Source: Flintibacter sp. KGMB00164 (GTDB taxonomy: Bacteria; Bacillota; Clostridia; Oscillospirales; Oscillospiraceae). From it: DNA of 64,000 nt. The notes beneath the pieces were generated by a model. The model was not told the origin of the DNA and ran no database searches. It saw only the letters and a program-made list of their open reading frames with translations. The stretch covers positions 1,674,001 through 1,738,000 of the forward strand of contig NZ_CP044227.1 of NCBI RefSeq assembly GCF_008727735.1, given 5' to 3'. Below, piece after piece: positions 18,064 to 26,121 of this stretch. Every line of letters starts with the position of its first letter. The stretch's first letter is position 1. Both the position numbers and the translations under genes were made by a program.

Positions 18064-19209
18064 TCACACAGACAGCACAGCCTCCCGGGCGGCGGCATCG
18101 GCCTCCAGCACCTGAGTCATGGAGGGATCAGCAATCACCTTCACCTGCTCCATAGCCCGGCGCACCCGATCTGCAATGTCCAAAAAGCCGATCTTGCCCT
18201 CCAGGAAGAGAGCCACCGCGGCCTCATTGGCACCGTTGAGGATGGCTCCCGCGGTGCCGCCGGTCTTTGCCGCCTCCAGAGCCAACGCCAGGCACTGGAA
18301 GGTCTCCGTGTCAGGCTGGGCAAAGGTGAGAGGGCCGCAGCTGCACAGATCCAGCGGTGTGGCAGGACCCACTACACGCTCCGGCCAGGTGAGGGCGTAC
18401 TGGATGGGCAGACGCATGTCCGGCGTACCCAGCTGGGCGATCATTGCGTTATCACAGTATTCCACCAGGGAGTGAATGATACTCTCCCGATGCACTACAA
18501 TGGAAATTTTCTCCGGGGGCATCTGGTAGAGGTGCATGGCCTCGATAAATTCCAGGCCCTTGTTCATCAGGGTAGCGGAGTCCACCGTGATCTTAGCACC
18601 CATGGACCAGTTTGGATGCTGTAAGGCATCTTCCCTTGTCATTCCTTCCAGTTCCTTGCGTGTCTTACCAAAAAAGGGGCCTCCGGAACAGGTCAGGATC
18701 AGACGCTTCACCTCTCCCCTGTCCTTGCACCCCTGGAGGGACTGAAACAGGGCGGAGTGTTCCGAGTCCACCGGCAGGATCTTGGCTCCGTAGTCCCGGG
18801 CCTCCTCCGTCACCAGCTGTCCGGCACACACCAAAGTCTCCTTATTGGCCAGAGCAATGCGCTTGCCTTCCCGGATAGCGGCCATGGTGGGACGCAGACC
18901 CACCATACCTACCACAGCGGTGATCACCGTGTCGGCCTTGGGCAGCTCGGCCGCCTCCAGCAGGCCCTCCAGTCCCCCGGCCACCCGCACCGGAGTGTCG
19001 GCCAGGCGAACCTTCAGGTCGGCGGCAGCCTGTTCATCCATCATCACCGCCAATTCCGGCTGGAACTGCCGTGCTTGCTCCTCCATCCGCGCCACATTGG
19101 AGTTGGCGGTAAGGGCGCCCACTTTCATGCCGCAGGCCTGGATCACCTCCAGAGACTGCCGGCCAATCGAACCGGTGGAACCCAGCAGGGAAATACAGCA
19201 GGATCTCAT
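18064..19209 (-). CDS. dxr: 1-deoxy-D-xylulose-5-phosphate reductoisomerase
   Basis: 381 residues. First committed step of the MEP pathway, NADPH-dependent. N-terminal GSTGSIG nucleotide-binding motif (about 9-15), the metal-binding LPVDSEHSALFQ near residue 150, and the catalytic-loop SMGAKITVDSATLMNKGLE region. AAAGGAG precedes the ATG. A strong terminator-like hairpin (19249-19283) separates it from cdsA upstream, so expression may depend on read-through. Confidence 0.96.
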   Translation of the reverse strand: MRSCCISLLGSTGSIGRQSLEVIQACGMKVGALTANSNVARMEEQARQFQPELAVMMDEQAAADLKVRLADTPVRVAGGLEGLLEAAELPKADTVITAVVGMVGLRPTMAAIREGKRIALANKETLVCAGQLVTEEARDYGAKILPVDSEHSALFQSLQGCKDRGEVKRLILTCSGGPFFGKTRKELEGMTREDALQHPNWSMGAKITVDSATLMNKGLEFIEAMHLYQMPPEKISIVVHRESIIHSLVEYCDNAMIAQLGTPDMRLPIQYALTWPERVVGPATPLDLCSCGPLTFAQPDTETFQCLALALEAAKTGGTAGAILNGANEAAVALFLEGKIGFLDIADRVRRAMEQVKVIADPSMTQVLEADAAAREAVLSV

Positions 19210-19248
19210 TTGGTTACACTCCTTTCGTTCCAGGGCACAGCCCCGATG

Positions 19249-19283
19249 AAAAAAACGGCGCGCGAAGTCCCCTTCGCGCGCCG
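19249..19283 (-). terminator. Strong terminator-like hairpin between cdsA and dxr
   Basis: On the minus strand, a perfect 12-base stem (CTTCGCGCGCCG at 19272-19283 with CGGCGCGCGAAG at 19256-19267), 4-base loop and seven T. It lies inside an otherwise unidirectional run and no good promoter is visible between it and dxr. Confidence 0.88.
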
Positions 19284-19290
19284 CGGCAGA

Positions 19291-20109
19291 TCAAAATGCG
19301 GGGATCAGCGATACCAGGATCAGCAAGGTGGGGGCGGCAAAGGTCATGGAGTCGAACCGGTCCAGCATACCTCCGTGGCCGGGCAGCAGGTCACCATAGT
19401 CCTTGATGCCAAACTGCCGCTTGATGAGGGAAAAGGACAGGTCGCCTACCTCGGTCACCGCGCTGCCGATGAGGCCATATACCGCCATGATGGGCAGAGA
19501 AACCGTCAAGCCGGCAAACTGCTGCAGAATCACACCGTAGAGCAGCAGGAAAATGCCGCCGGACAAGATGCCGCCGATGTAGCCCTCCAGAGATTTGTTG
19601 GGGCTGACCTTGGTGATGCCCCGGTGCTTACCCAGGAACACGCCGGCAAAATAGGCTCCGGCATCGGTAAGAAACGCGCAGATTACAGGCAGTAGCACCA
19701 GGTACTGGCCATGGTCCATGCACTTGAGCTGTACCAGGGCGGACAGGCACATGGGGATCACCAGACCCCCGAACATGCACATGAACACGTCCTCCACCCG
19801 CACAGCCCGCTCCTCGTCATACAGACGGATAGCGATACCGAACAGGGTCAGCATCAAAAATACTGCCGCCATGGGAACCACCAGGTACCCAAGTCCCAGC
19901 CAGCAGCCAACCGGAATGGCGGCGGCAGCCAGGGCGGTGAAGAAGTACATACCGTTGTGGTGGGCCACCTTGGTAGCCCGCAGCAGTTCAAAAGATGCCA
20001 TGGCGCAGATTGCGGCCATCAACGCCGCCAGCCAGATGGAGTCCAGGAAAAATAGGACTACAAAAAACAGGGGCGCCAACACCACGGCCACGATAATCCG
20101 TGTCAGCAA
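19291..20109 (-). CDS. cdsA: Phosphatidate cytidylyltransferase CdsA
   Basis: 272 residues from a TTG start at 20109, eight bases after GGAGG inside the end of uppS; a GTG at 20118 abuts the ribosome binding site and is less likely. The open frame continues upstream only as an out-of-frame reading of uppS. Makes CDP-diacylglycerol for phospholipid synthesis. Seven or eight membrane spans; the family signature is at the C-terminus: SAVTEVGDLSFSLIKRQFGIKD followed by LPGHGGMLDRFDS. Start overlaps the uppS stop region. Confidence 0.93.
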   Translation of the reverse strand: MLTRIIVAVVLAPLFFVVLFFLDSIWLAALMAAICAMASFELLRATKVAHHNGMYFFTALAAAAIPVGCWLGLGYLVVPMAAVFLMLTLFGIAIRLYDEERAVRVEDVFMCMFGGLVIPMCLSALVQLKCMDHGQYLVLLPVICAFLTDAGAYFAGVFLGKHRGITKVSPNKSLEGYIGGILSGGIFLLLYGVILQQFAGLTVSLPIMAVYGLIGSAVTEVGDLSFSLIKRQFGIKDYGDLLPGHGGMLDRFDSMTFAAPTLLILVSLIPAF

Positions 20110-20110
20110 G

Positions 20111-20857
20111 TCATACACCTCCAAACCGGCGGGAACGGCCCTGGAAGGCCGCGATGGCCTTGTGCAGCTCCTCCTTGGAGAAGTCGGGCCACAGCACGTC
20201 GGTGAAGTAAAATTCCGCATAAGCGGACTGCCAGAGCAGGAAGTTGGACAGCCGCAGCTCACCGCTGGGCCGGATGACAAGATCAGGGTCGGGCACTCCA
20301 CGGGAGAAGAGGTAGTCGGAAAACTCGCTCTCCCCCAGATGGTTGGGGTCGGCCTTTCCCTCCAGGCAGTCCTGAGCATAGGCCCGGGCTGCCCGCAGCA
20401 GCTCGTCCCGGCCGCCGTAGTTGAGGCAGATATTTACCTGGCAGCCTTCGTAGTGCTTGGAGATCTCCCGGGTGCGCTCACACAGCTCCCGCAGTTCCGG
20501 GGTGAGGGGCGACAGATCGCCGAAAAACTCCATCTTCACCCGGTCCCGCTCCATACGGCCGATGGCCTCCAGCAGATACTTCTTCAAAAGGCCCATGATG
20601 GCCCCCACCTCTTCCGCGGGCCGTTTCCAGTTTTCCGTAGAAAAGGCGTAGACGGTGAGGTAGTCCAGGCCGATGTCCTTACAGTAGGTGGCGATGGTGC
20701 GGAAGTTCTCCGCGCCGGCAGCGTGGCCGGCGGTGCGGGGCAGCCCCCGCTTTTTGGCCCAGCGCCCATTGCCATCCATAATAATGGCAATGTGCCGGGG
20801 CAGATGGTCAAAATCCACCTGGACCTGACGGTCCTCTTTGGATTTAAAAAAAGCCAT
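20111..20857 (-). CDS. uppS: Undecaprenyl diphosphate synthase
   Basis: 248 residues. Cis-prenyltransferase that builds the C55 carrier for cell wall synthesis. Family motifs: IIMDGNGRWAKKRGL near residues 30-44 with the catalytic Asp, TVYAFSTENWKRP near 74-86, and the C-terminal PDPDLVIRPSGELRLSNFLLWQ and E-FTDVLWPDF segments. Preceded by a large hairpin after frr. Confidence 0.97.
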   Translation of the reverse strand: MAFFKSKEDRQVQVDFDHLPRHIAIIMDGNGRWAKKRGLPRTAGHAAGAENFRTIATYCKDIGLDYLTVYAFSTENWKRPAEEVGAIMGLLKKYLLEAIGRMERDRVKMEFFGDLSPLTPELRELCERTREISKHYEGCQVNICLNYGGRDELLRAARAYAQDCLEGKADPNHLGESEFSDYLFSRGVPDPDLVIRPSGELRLSNFLLWQSAYAEFYFTDVLWPDFSKEELHKAIAAFQGRSRRFGGV

Positions 20858-20903
20858 AACTTCTATTCCTTCCCGCAGCGTTGTGGGAATCTCCCAAAAG
20901 CAG

Positions 20904-20941
20904 GCAAAATGCAGAAGGGAGTGCTCCTTTCTGCATCTTGC
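20904..20941 (-). terminator. Hairpin between frr and uppS
   Basis: On the minus strand an imperfect 17-18 base stem (GCAAGATGCAGAAAGGAG with CTCCCTTCTGCATTTTGC), loop of 2-4 bases, then CTGCTTTTGGG. The T tract is weak, so this may be a partial terminator or a processing site rather than a full stop. Confidence 0.6.
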
Positions 20942-20957
20942 CGATTATTTTGGACGA

Positions 20958-21512
20958 TTACACCGCCATGAGCTCCTGCTCTTTTTTCACGGTCAGCTCG
21001 TCGATGTCCTTACAGCGCTTATCGGTAAGGTCCTGAAGCTCCTTTTCCAGCTCCTTGAGGTCGTCCTCGGTGATCTCGGAGGCCTTCTTCTTTTTCTTGA
21101 ATTCATCCATGGCGTCCCGGCGGATGTTGCGCAGGGCCACCTTGCCCTCCTCGCTGTACTTGCGCACCTGCTTGGTCAGCTCCTTACGGCGCTCCTCGGT
21201 GAGCTGGGGGAAAGCCAGGCGGATCAGCCGTCCGTCGTTCTGGGGGTTAATGCCCAGATCGGAGGTCTGGATGGCCTTCTCAATGGCCTTGAGCAGGGAG
21301 GCGTCCCAGGGCTGAACGGTCAGGGTACGGGGATCAGGGGAGGAAATGGCAGCCACCTGGTTGAGGGGGGTGGGGGTGCCGTAGTATTCCACCATGATGC
21401 GGTCCAGCACACCGGCGTTGGCCCGGCCGGCCCGAACGGAGGCGAAGTTGGCTTTCACCACTTCGATGGTCTTGATCATTTTCTGGTCATAGGCTTTCGT
21501 CTCAGGGCTCAT
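20958..21512 (-). CDS. frr: Ribosome recycling factor
   Basis: 184 residues, the usual length. With EF-G it splits the post-termination ribosome. Motifs: FASVRAGRANAGVLDRI near residues 27-43, YYGTPTPLNQVA, and the C-terminal helix with KELTKQVRKYSEEGKVALRNIRRDA. Starts 50 bases after the pyrH stop, with AAAGGAAG before the ATG. Confidence 0.97.
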   Translation of the reverse strand: MSPETKAYDQKMIKTIEVVKANFASVRAGRANAGVLDRIMVEYYGTPTPLNQVAAISSPDPRTLTVQPWDASLLKAIEKAIQTSDLGINPQNDGRLIRLAFPQLTEERRKELTKQVRKYSEEGKVALRNIRRDAMDEFKKKKKASEITEDDLKELEKELQDLTDKRCKDIDELTVKKEQELMAV

Positions 21513-21561
21513 AGTCTGATCTTCCTTTCTAAGTTAAAGGTAAAAACCGTCCGGGAGGGGC

Positions 21562-22278
21562 TCAGCCCTGGACGATGGTGCCGATCTTCTCTCCCATCAC
21601 GGCCCGCAGGATGTTCTCGGGGTCCTTCAGGGCAAAGAGCAGCACAGGGATCTTGTTATCCATGGACAGAGAAGTGGCGGTGGAGTCCATCACCTGCAGG
21701 CGCTGAGCCAGCACATCGGCGTAGGTGATGGAATCGTACTTCACCGCGTCGGGGACCTTCTTGGGATCGGCGGAATAGACACCGTCGATATTCTTGGCCA
21801 GCAGGATGACCTCGGCGTCGATCTCAGCGGCGCGGAGGACTGCGGCGGTATCGGTGGAGAAGAAGGGGTTGCCGGTGCCGCAGCCGAAGATGACCACGCG
21901 GCCCTTCTCCAGGTGGCGGATGGCACGGGAGCGGATATAGGGCTCAGCCACAGAGCGCATCTCAATGGCGGTCTGCACCCGGACCTCCACGCCCTTCTGC
22001 TCCAGCACATCGGCCACAGCCAGGGCGTTGATGGTGGTGGCCAGCATGCCCATGTGGTCGGCACGGACCCGGACCATCTGGTCGCCGCCGTCCTTGACGC
22101 CGCGCCAGAAGTTGCCGCCGCCTACCACGATACCGACCTGGACGCCCAGCTCCACGCACTTTTTCACCACGTCGCACACCTGACCGATGACGTGGAAGTC
22201 CAGCCCGCGGCTGGCCTCGCCCGCCAGGGCCTCACCGCTGATCTTCAGCAGTACGCGTTTATATTTTGGCTTCTCCAT
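21562..22278 (-). CDS. pyrH: Uridylate kinase
   Basis: 238 residues from ATG at 22278 (AAGGAG upstream). Phosphorylates UMP; amino-acid kinase fold. Motifs: [13 protein letters not shown] at the N-terminus, [13 protein letters not shown] near residues 50-62, and [16 protein letters not shown] near 130-145. First gene of the long minus-strand run pyrH-frr-uppS-cdsA-dxr-rseP-ispG-polC. Confidence 0.97.
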   Translation of the reverse strand: MEKPKYKRVLLKISGEALAGEASRGLDFHVIGQVCDVVKKCVELGVQVGIVVGGGNFWRGVKDGGDQMVRVRADHMGMLATTINALAVADVLEQKGVEVRVQTAIEMRSVAEPYIRSRAIRHLEKGRVVIFGCGTGNPFFSTDTAAVLRAAEIDAEVILLAKNIDGVYSADPKKVPDAVKYDSITYADVLAQRLQVMDSTATSLSMDNKIPVLLFALKDPENILRAVMGEKIGTIVQG

Positions 22279-22375
22279 GGGAAACACTCCTTGCAATTCA
22301 TAATGGTGGGAAGGCGCCGTGCCCGGCTGACCGCCGCATACTCTCTCCCGACCCTTCCCAAGTTTATCGCCTCCT

Positions 22376-22404
22376 ATTTTAGCGTAATTATTCCCGTTTG
22401 CCTA
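22376..22404 (-). promoter_or_regulatory. Possible pyrH promoter
   Basis: Minus strand TAGGCA (22399-22404), 17-base spacer, TAAAAT (22376-22381). Four of six matches at -35 and five of six at -10, about 100 bases before pyrH. Confidence 0.45.
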
Positions 22405-22551
22405 GGGGTTTCCCGTAAATTTTTTTCCTTTCTGTCCCTCTGCCCGGCCCACGCACCCCCAGCGGTCTGCTGTCATAGGCTGAGACAGCGCACCCTCAAT
22501 CACATCCGCCGGAGTCTTTGTCCCGCTCCGGCCAGGAAAGGAGTTTTTTTC

Positions 22552-23340
22552 TTGACTCAGGCACTTCTGTGGGCTGGCAGCGGAACCGGCTTCACCTTTC
22601 TTATGACCGCTCTGGGGGCGGCCATGGTCTTTTTGTTCCGCAACCAGATTTCCCCCAACCTCCACCGTATTATGCTGGGCTTTGCCGCCGGGGTGATGAT
22701 CGCCGCCAGCATGTGGTCTCTGCTGATCCCGGCCATTGAGGAAGCCCAGGAACTGGGTCTGCCCGGCTGGCTGCCCGCCGCCGGCGGCTCCGCCCTGGGC
22801 ATCCTCTTTCTGGTGGCCATGGACGGCCTGCTCCCCCACCTCTCCCCCGAACTGCTCCAGTCGGGAGACCGCCACAGCGCCCAAAACGTACTGCTCATCC
22901 TGGCCATCACTCTGCACAACATACCGGAAGGAATGGCGGTAGGCGTATCCTTCGCTTTGGCCGCTCAGGGACAAAGCGAGCTGCTGCCCGCCGCCGGAGC
23001 TTTGGCCCTGGGTATCGGCATCCAGAACTTTCCCGAGGGCGCGGCTATCTCTCTGCCCCTGCGGCAGGCAGGCCTGAGCCGCACCAAGTCCTTTCTCATC
23101 GGCGCAGCCTCCGGCGCGGTGGAGCCCATTGCCGCCCTGCTCACCGTACTGGCAGCGGGAACGGTGCAGGTGGCTCTGCCCTGGCTTCTCTCCTTTGCAG
23201 CGGGCGCCATGCTCTATGTGGTGGTGGAGGAGCTGATCCCCGAGGCCAATCTGCGCCACGACCACCAGACCCATGGCGGTACTTATGGGGTGATGGTAGG
23301 CTTCTTACTGATGATGATTCTGGATGTGGCCCTGGGATAA
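22552..23340 (+). CDS. ZIP-family metal transporter
   Basis: 262 residues from a TTG start at 22552, eight bases after AAAGGAG; no ATG fits. Eight membrane spans expected. The two family metal motifs are clear: HNIPEGMAVGVSFAL in the fourth span and QNFPEGAAISLPL in the fifth, the former with His and Glu ligands. A hydrophilic loop DHQTHGG lies near the C-terminus. Likely imports zinc or a similar divalent metal, like ZupT. Single-gene unit, divergent from pyrH. It has an unusually Pro/Gly-rich second loop but is full length. Confidence 0.9.
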   Translation: MTQALLWAGSGTGFTFLMTALGAAMVFLFRNQISPNLHRIMLGFAAGVMIAASMWSLLIPAIEEAQELGLPGWLPAAGGSALGILFLVAMDGLLPHLSPELLQSGDRHSAQNVLLILAITLHNIPEGMAVGVSFALAAQGQSELLPAAGALALGIGIQNFPEGAAISLPLRQAGLSRTKSFLIGAASGAVEPIAALLTVLAAGTVQVALPWLLSFAAGAMLYVVVEELIPEANLRHDHQTHGGTYGVMVGFLLMMILDVALG

Positions 23341-23449
23341 CGCCGGGCTTATTCCAGTCAATTTCCAGCTAAGGACACACTTCGTACTATTTCACTAGTA
23401 AAAAATTTTTTTAACGAAAAATTAACTGTCAGAACCTCCAAATATAGGC

Positions 23450-23477
23450 TTGACTTCCCTGCCTTTGGTGCTATAAT
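23450..23477 (+). promoter_or_regulatory. Sigma-A-type promoter for cstA
   Basis: TTGACT (23450-23455), 16-base spacer, TATAAT (23472-23477). Expected start near 23484, leaving a leader of about 180 bases. Confidence 0.82.
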
Positions 23478-23483
23478 ATAGCC

Positions 23484-23662
23484 GCTTGGGAGGCGGCCTG
23501 TACAGACCGCCTCCGCCCTGGCCCCCTTCCCTGTGGAAGGGGGCCGCACAGTGTTTTGCCAAATCCAAATGATGCCACTGTGGGGCGGCGGCTCCGCACG
23601 CCAATTTTTTTCGCACCGCCTGGCGGAGCAGGGGGCGCGGCAATCGTAGGAGGGAAAACATT
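23484..23662 (+). promoter_or_regulatory. Structured 5' leader of cstA, candidate attenuator
   Basis: Three hairpins in series: GGAGGCGG/CCGCCTCC (23489-23514, with an inner CTGTACAG), GGCCCCCTTCC/GGAAGGGGGCC (23520-23545, perfect), and GGCGGCG-loop-CGCACGCC (23584-23602) followed by a seven-T run, which looks like a terminator. The segment GCTCCGC (23591-23597) can instead pair with GCGGAGC (23623-23629). No known riboswitch class is recognised. Together with 23341-23449, which shows nothing else, this fills the 322-base gap before cstA. Confidence 0.6.
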
Positions 23663-25120
23663 ATGATTACGTTCCTGATCTCTCTGGTTGTCCTGATCGT
23701 GGGTTTTGCCCTGTACAGCAAGCTCATCGAGAAGGTCTTCCGTGTGGATGATCGCCAGACCCCGGCTGTGGCCCACCCCGACGGCGTGGACTACACCCCC
23801 ATGAAGACTTGGCGGCTGTTCCTCATTCAGCTGCTGAACATCGCCGGTCTGGGTCCCATCTTCGGCGCCCTGGCCGGTGCCTGCTGGGGTCCCCGTGTGT
23901 ACCTGTGGATCGTCTTTGGTACCATCCTGGGCGGCGGCGTGCATGACTATCTGTCCGGCATGCTCAGCGAGCGGCACGACGGCGCTTCCATTTCCGAGAT
24001 CGTTGGTAAGTATCTGGGCAAGTTCATGCTGCAGGTCATGCGTGTATTCTCCGTGATCCTGCTGATCTTGGTGGGCGTCAACTTCTCCAAGAACCCCGCC
24101 CAGCTGCTGGCTATCCTGACTCCTGAGACCCTGGACGCCAACTTCTGGCTGGCCGTGGTGCTGATCTACTACTTCATCGCCACCTTCCTGCCCATCGACA
24201 AGGTCATCGGCAAGCTCTACCCCATCTTCGGCGCCTGCCTCATTATCATGGCTGTGGGCATTGCCGGCGTGATGCTTGTTGACGGCAGCTACCGCGCTCA
24301 GATGCCTGAGCTGTGGGAGTACATCGGCGTAGAGGGCATGGGCCATCCCACCAACACCCCCATCTGGGCTCAGATGTTCGTCAGCGTGGCCTGCGGCGCT
24401 ATCTCCGGCTTCCACGCCACCCAGTCCCCCATGGTCGCCCGCTGCATGACCTCTGAGAAAGAGGGCCGCACCATTTTCTACGGCGCCATGGTCACCGAGG
24501 GCATCATCGCCCTGATCTGGGCTGCTGCCGGTGTCACCTTCTATGGCTCCGTGGGTGCCCTGAACGAGGCTCTGGCCGGTGGCCAGTCCGTGGTCGTCAA
24601 CGAAATCTGCCAGTCCATGATGGGCCCTGTGGGCGGCGTTCTGGCTCTGCTGGGCGTTATTGCCTGCCCCATCACCTCCGGCGACACTGCCTTCCGTTCC
24701 GCCCGTCTGACCCTGTCTGACTGGTTCCACATCGACCAGGGCAACTGGAAGAACCGCCTGCTGCTGTCCGTGCCTGTTCTGGGCGTGGGTGCTCTGCTCA
24801 CCCAGTGGGGCGACTTCGCTACCCTGTGGAAGTACTTCTCCTGGTCCAACCAGACCCTGGCTATGATGGTGCTGTGGGCCGGCGCTGTGTATCTGCACCG
24901 CAACGGCTTCCCCCCCATCGCCTGCATGATGGCTGCCCTGCCTGCCACCTTTATGTCCGCTGTGTCCATCACCTACTTCATCCAGGCTCCCGAGTGCCTG
25001 AACATGTCCACCTCCATCGCTTACCCCGTGGGTATCGTGGTGGCCGTGGTGTTCTTCGGCATCTTCATCGTCCGGGAGTGGATGGGCCACAAGGACGACG
25101 TGACCAAGCTGGCCGCGTAA
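23663..25120 (+). CDS. cstA: CstA-family peptide/pyruvate transporter
   Basis: 485 residues, the short Gram-positive form. Members import peptides or pyruvate with protons. About 13 membrane spans. Typical blocks are LNIAGLGPIFGALAGACWGP near the N-terminus, GGGVHDYLSGMLSERH, GVNFSKNPAQLL, SGFHATQSPMVARC and CPITSGDTAFRSARL. ATG follows GGAGGG. Codon use is strongly biased to C-ending codons, as in highly expressed genes. It is a single-gene unit with its own promoter, structured leader and terminator. Confidence 0.94.
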   Translation: MITFLISLVVLIVGFALYSKLIEKVFRVDDRQTPAVAHPDGVDYTPMKTWRLFLIQLLNIAGLGPIFGALAGACWGPRVYLWIVFGTILGGGVHDYLSGMLSERHDGASISEIVGKYLGKFMLQVMRVFSVILLILVGVNFSKNPAQLLAILTPETLDANFWLAVVLIYYFIATFLPIDKVIGKLYPIFGACLIIMAVGIAGVMLVDGSYRAQMPELWEYIGVEGMGHPTNTPIWAQMFVSVACGAISGFHATQSPMVARCMTSEKEGRTIFYGAMVTEGIIALIWAAAGVTFYGSVGALNEALAGGQSVVVNEICQSMMGPVGGVLALLGVIACPITSGDTAFRSARLTLSDWFHIDQGNWKNRLLLSVPVLGVGALLTQWGDFATLWKYFSWSNQTLAMMVLWAGAVYLHRNGFPPIACMMAALPATFMSAVSITYFIQAPECLNMSTSIAYPVGIVVAVVFFGIFIVREWMGHKDDVTKLAA

Positions 25121-25147
25121 CATTCCCATTCCATCTGCATCATTTGG

Positions 25148-25186
25148 CCGCCCGGCGGAGCGCTGCTCCGTCGGGCGGATTTTTTA
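25148..25186 (+). terminator. Rho-independent terminator after cstA
   Basis: 14-base stem with one G-T pair (25148-25161 with 25165-25178), 3-base loop, ATTTTTTA. It abuts the stop codon of the convergent sigG. Confidence 0.93.
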
Positions 25187-25954
25187 TAGCTCTTTCCGGA
25201 TCTGCCGCAGGGCATTTTTCTCCAGCCGGGATACCTGGGCCTGGGAGATGCCGATCTCCCGGGACACCTCCACCTGGGTTTTGCTCTGGTAAAAACGCAT
25301 GGCCAAAATCTTCTGTTCCCGCTCGCTGAGCCGGGACACCGCCTCCTTCAGGGCAATGTGCTCCAGCCACATCTCGTCCGTATTCCGGCTGTCCTTCACC
25401 TGGTCCATTACGCACACCGTGTCTCCGCTGTCGGAGTAGATGGGCTCATACAGAGACACCGGGTCCAGAATCGCATCCAGAGCGAAGACGACCTCCTCCC
25501 TCTTAATACCCAGCATCTGGGCGATCTCCTCCACACTGGGCTCCTTCTGATGCTGTGCCATGTAGGACTCCTTGGCCTGGAGCACCTTATAAGCGGTATC
25601 CCGCATGGCCCGGGATACCCGCATGGCGCTGTTGTCCCGCAGGTAGCGGCGGATCTCTCCCACGATCATGGGCACGCCGTAGGTGGAGAACTTCACATCC
25701 AGAGAGGTGTCGAAGTTGTCGATGGCTTTGATGAGACCAATACAGCCCACCTGGAACAGGTCGTCCACGTTCTCTCCCCGGTTGGCAAACTTGTGGATCA
25801 CCGACAACACCAGCCTCAGGTTCCCGGCGATCAGCTCCTCCCGGGCCTGCTTGTCCCCCTCTTTGGCCCGGCGCAGCAGGGCCTGGGTCTCCTCATTCTT
25901 CAGCACCTTCAGCTTGGCGGTATTCACCCCGCACAGCTCTACCTTATTCAGCAT
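25184..25954 (-). CDS. sigG: Forespore sigma factor SigG
   Basis: 256-257 residues from ATG at 25954 after GGGAGG; a longer in-frame start at 26038 would run through a terminator hairpin. Drives late forespore genes. The N-terminal NKVELCGVNTAKLKVL is the SigG-specific signature (anti-sigma binding region); region 2 has LRLVLSVIHKFANRGENVDDLFQVG, then FDTSLDVKFSTYGVPMIVGE; region 4 ends with SQAQVSRLEKNALRQI. The usual neighbour sigE is not visible. Shows the organism forms endospores or descends from spore formers. Confidence 0.96.
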   Translation of the reverse strand: MLNKVELCGVNTAKLKVLKNEETQALLRRAKEGDKQAREELIAGNLRLVLSVIHKFANRGENVDDLFQVGCIGLIKAIDNFDTSLDVKFSTYGVPMIVGEIRRYLRDNSAMRVSRAMRDTAYKVLQAKESYMAQHQKEPSVEEIAQMLGIKREEVVFALDAILDPVSLYEPIYSDSGDTVCVMDQVKDSRNTDEMWLEHIALKEAVSRLSEREQKILAMRFYQSKTQVEVSREIGISQAQVSRLEKNALRQIRKEL

Positions 25955-26002
25955 GTCCAAAACCTCCCGCCGGTGACTGGTTGCTATCGTCCGGACGGCA
26001 GG

Positions 26003-26063
26003 CCACAAAAAACCTCCTGTCCGGGGATACTGTGTCATTCAGTATCTCCTGGACAGGAGGTTT
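26003..26063 (-). terminator. Terminator after the Mrp-like operon
   Basis: Perfect 13-base outer stem (AAACCTCCTGTCC at 26010-26022 with 26051-26063) plus an inner 7-base stem (GATACTG 26026-26032 with CAGTATC 26040-26046), followed on the minus strand by six T. Insulates sigG from the large operon. Confidence 0.92.
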
Positions 26064-26121
26064 CATACTTTTGGAGGATGTGGGATATTTTTTATCGTCT
26101 GACCACTTTCGATGGACTTTT

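Noticed and set aside
23520-23545. CRISPR-like repeat unit in the cstA leader
   Set aside because: A single perfect hairpin; there is no repeat-spacer periodicity anywhere in the window.
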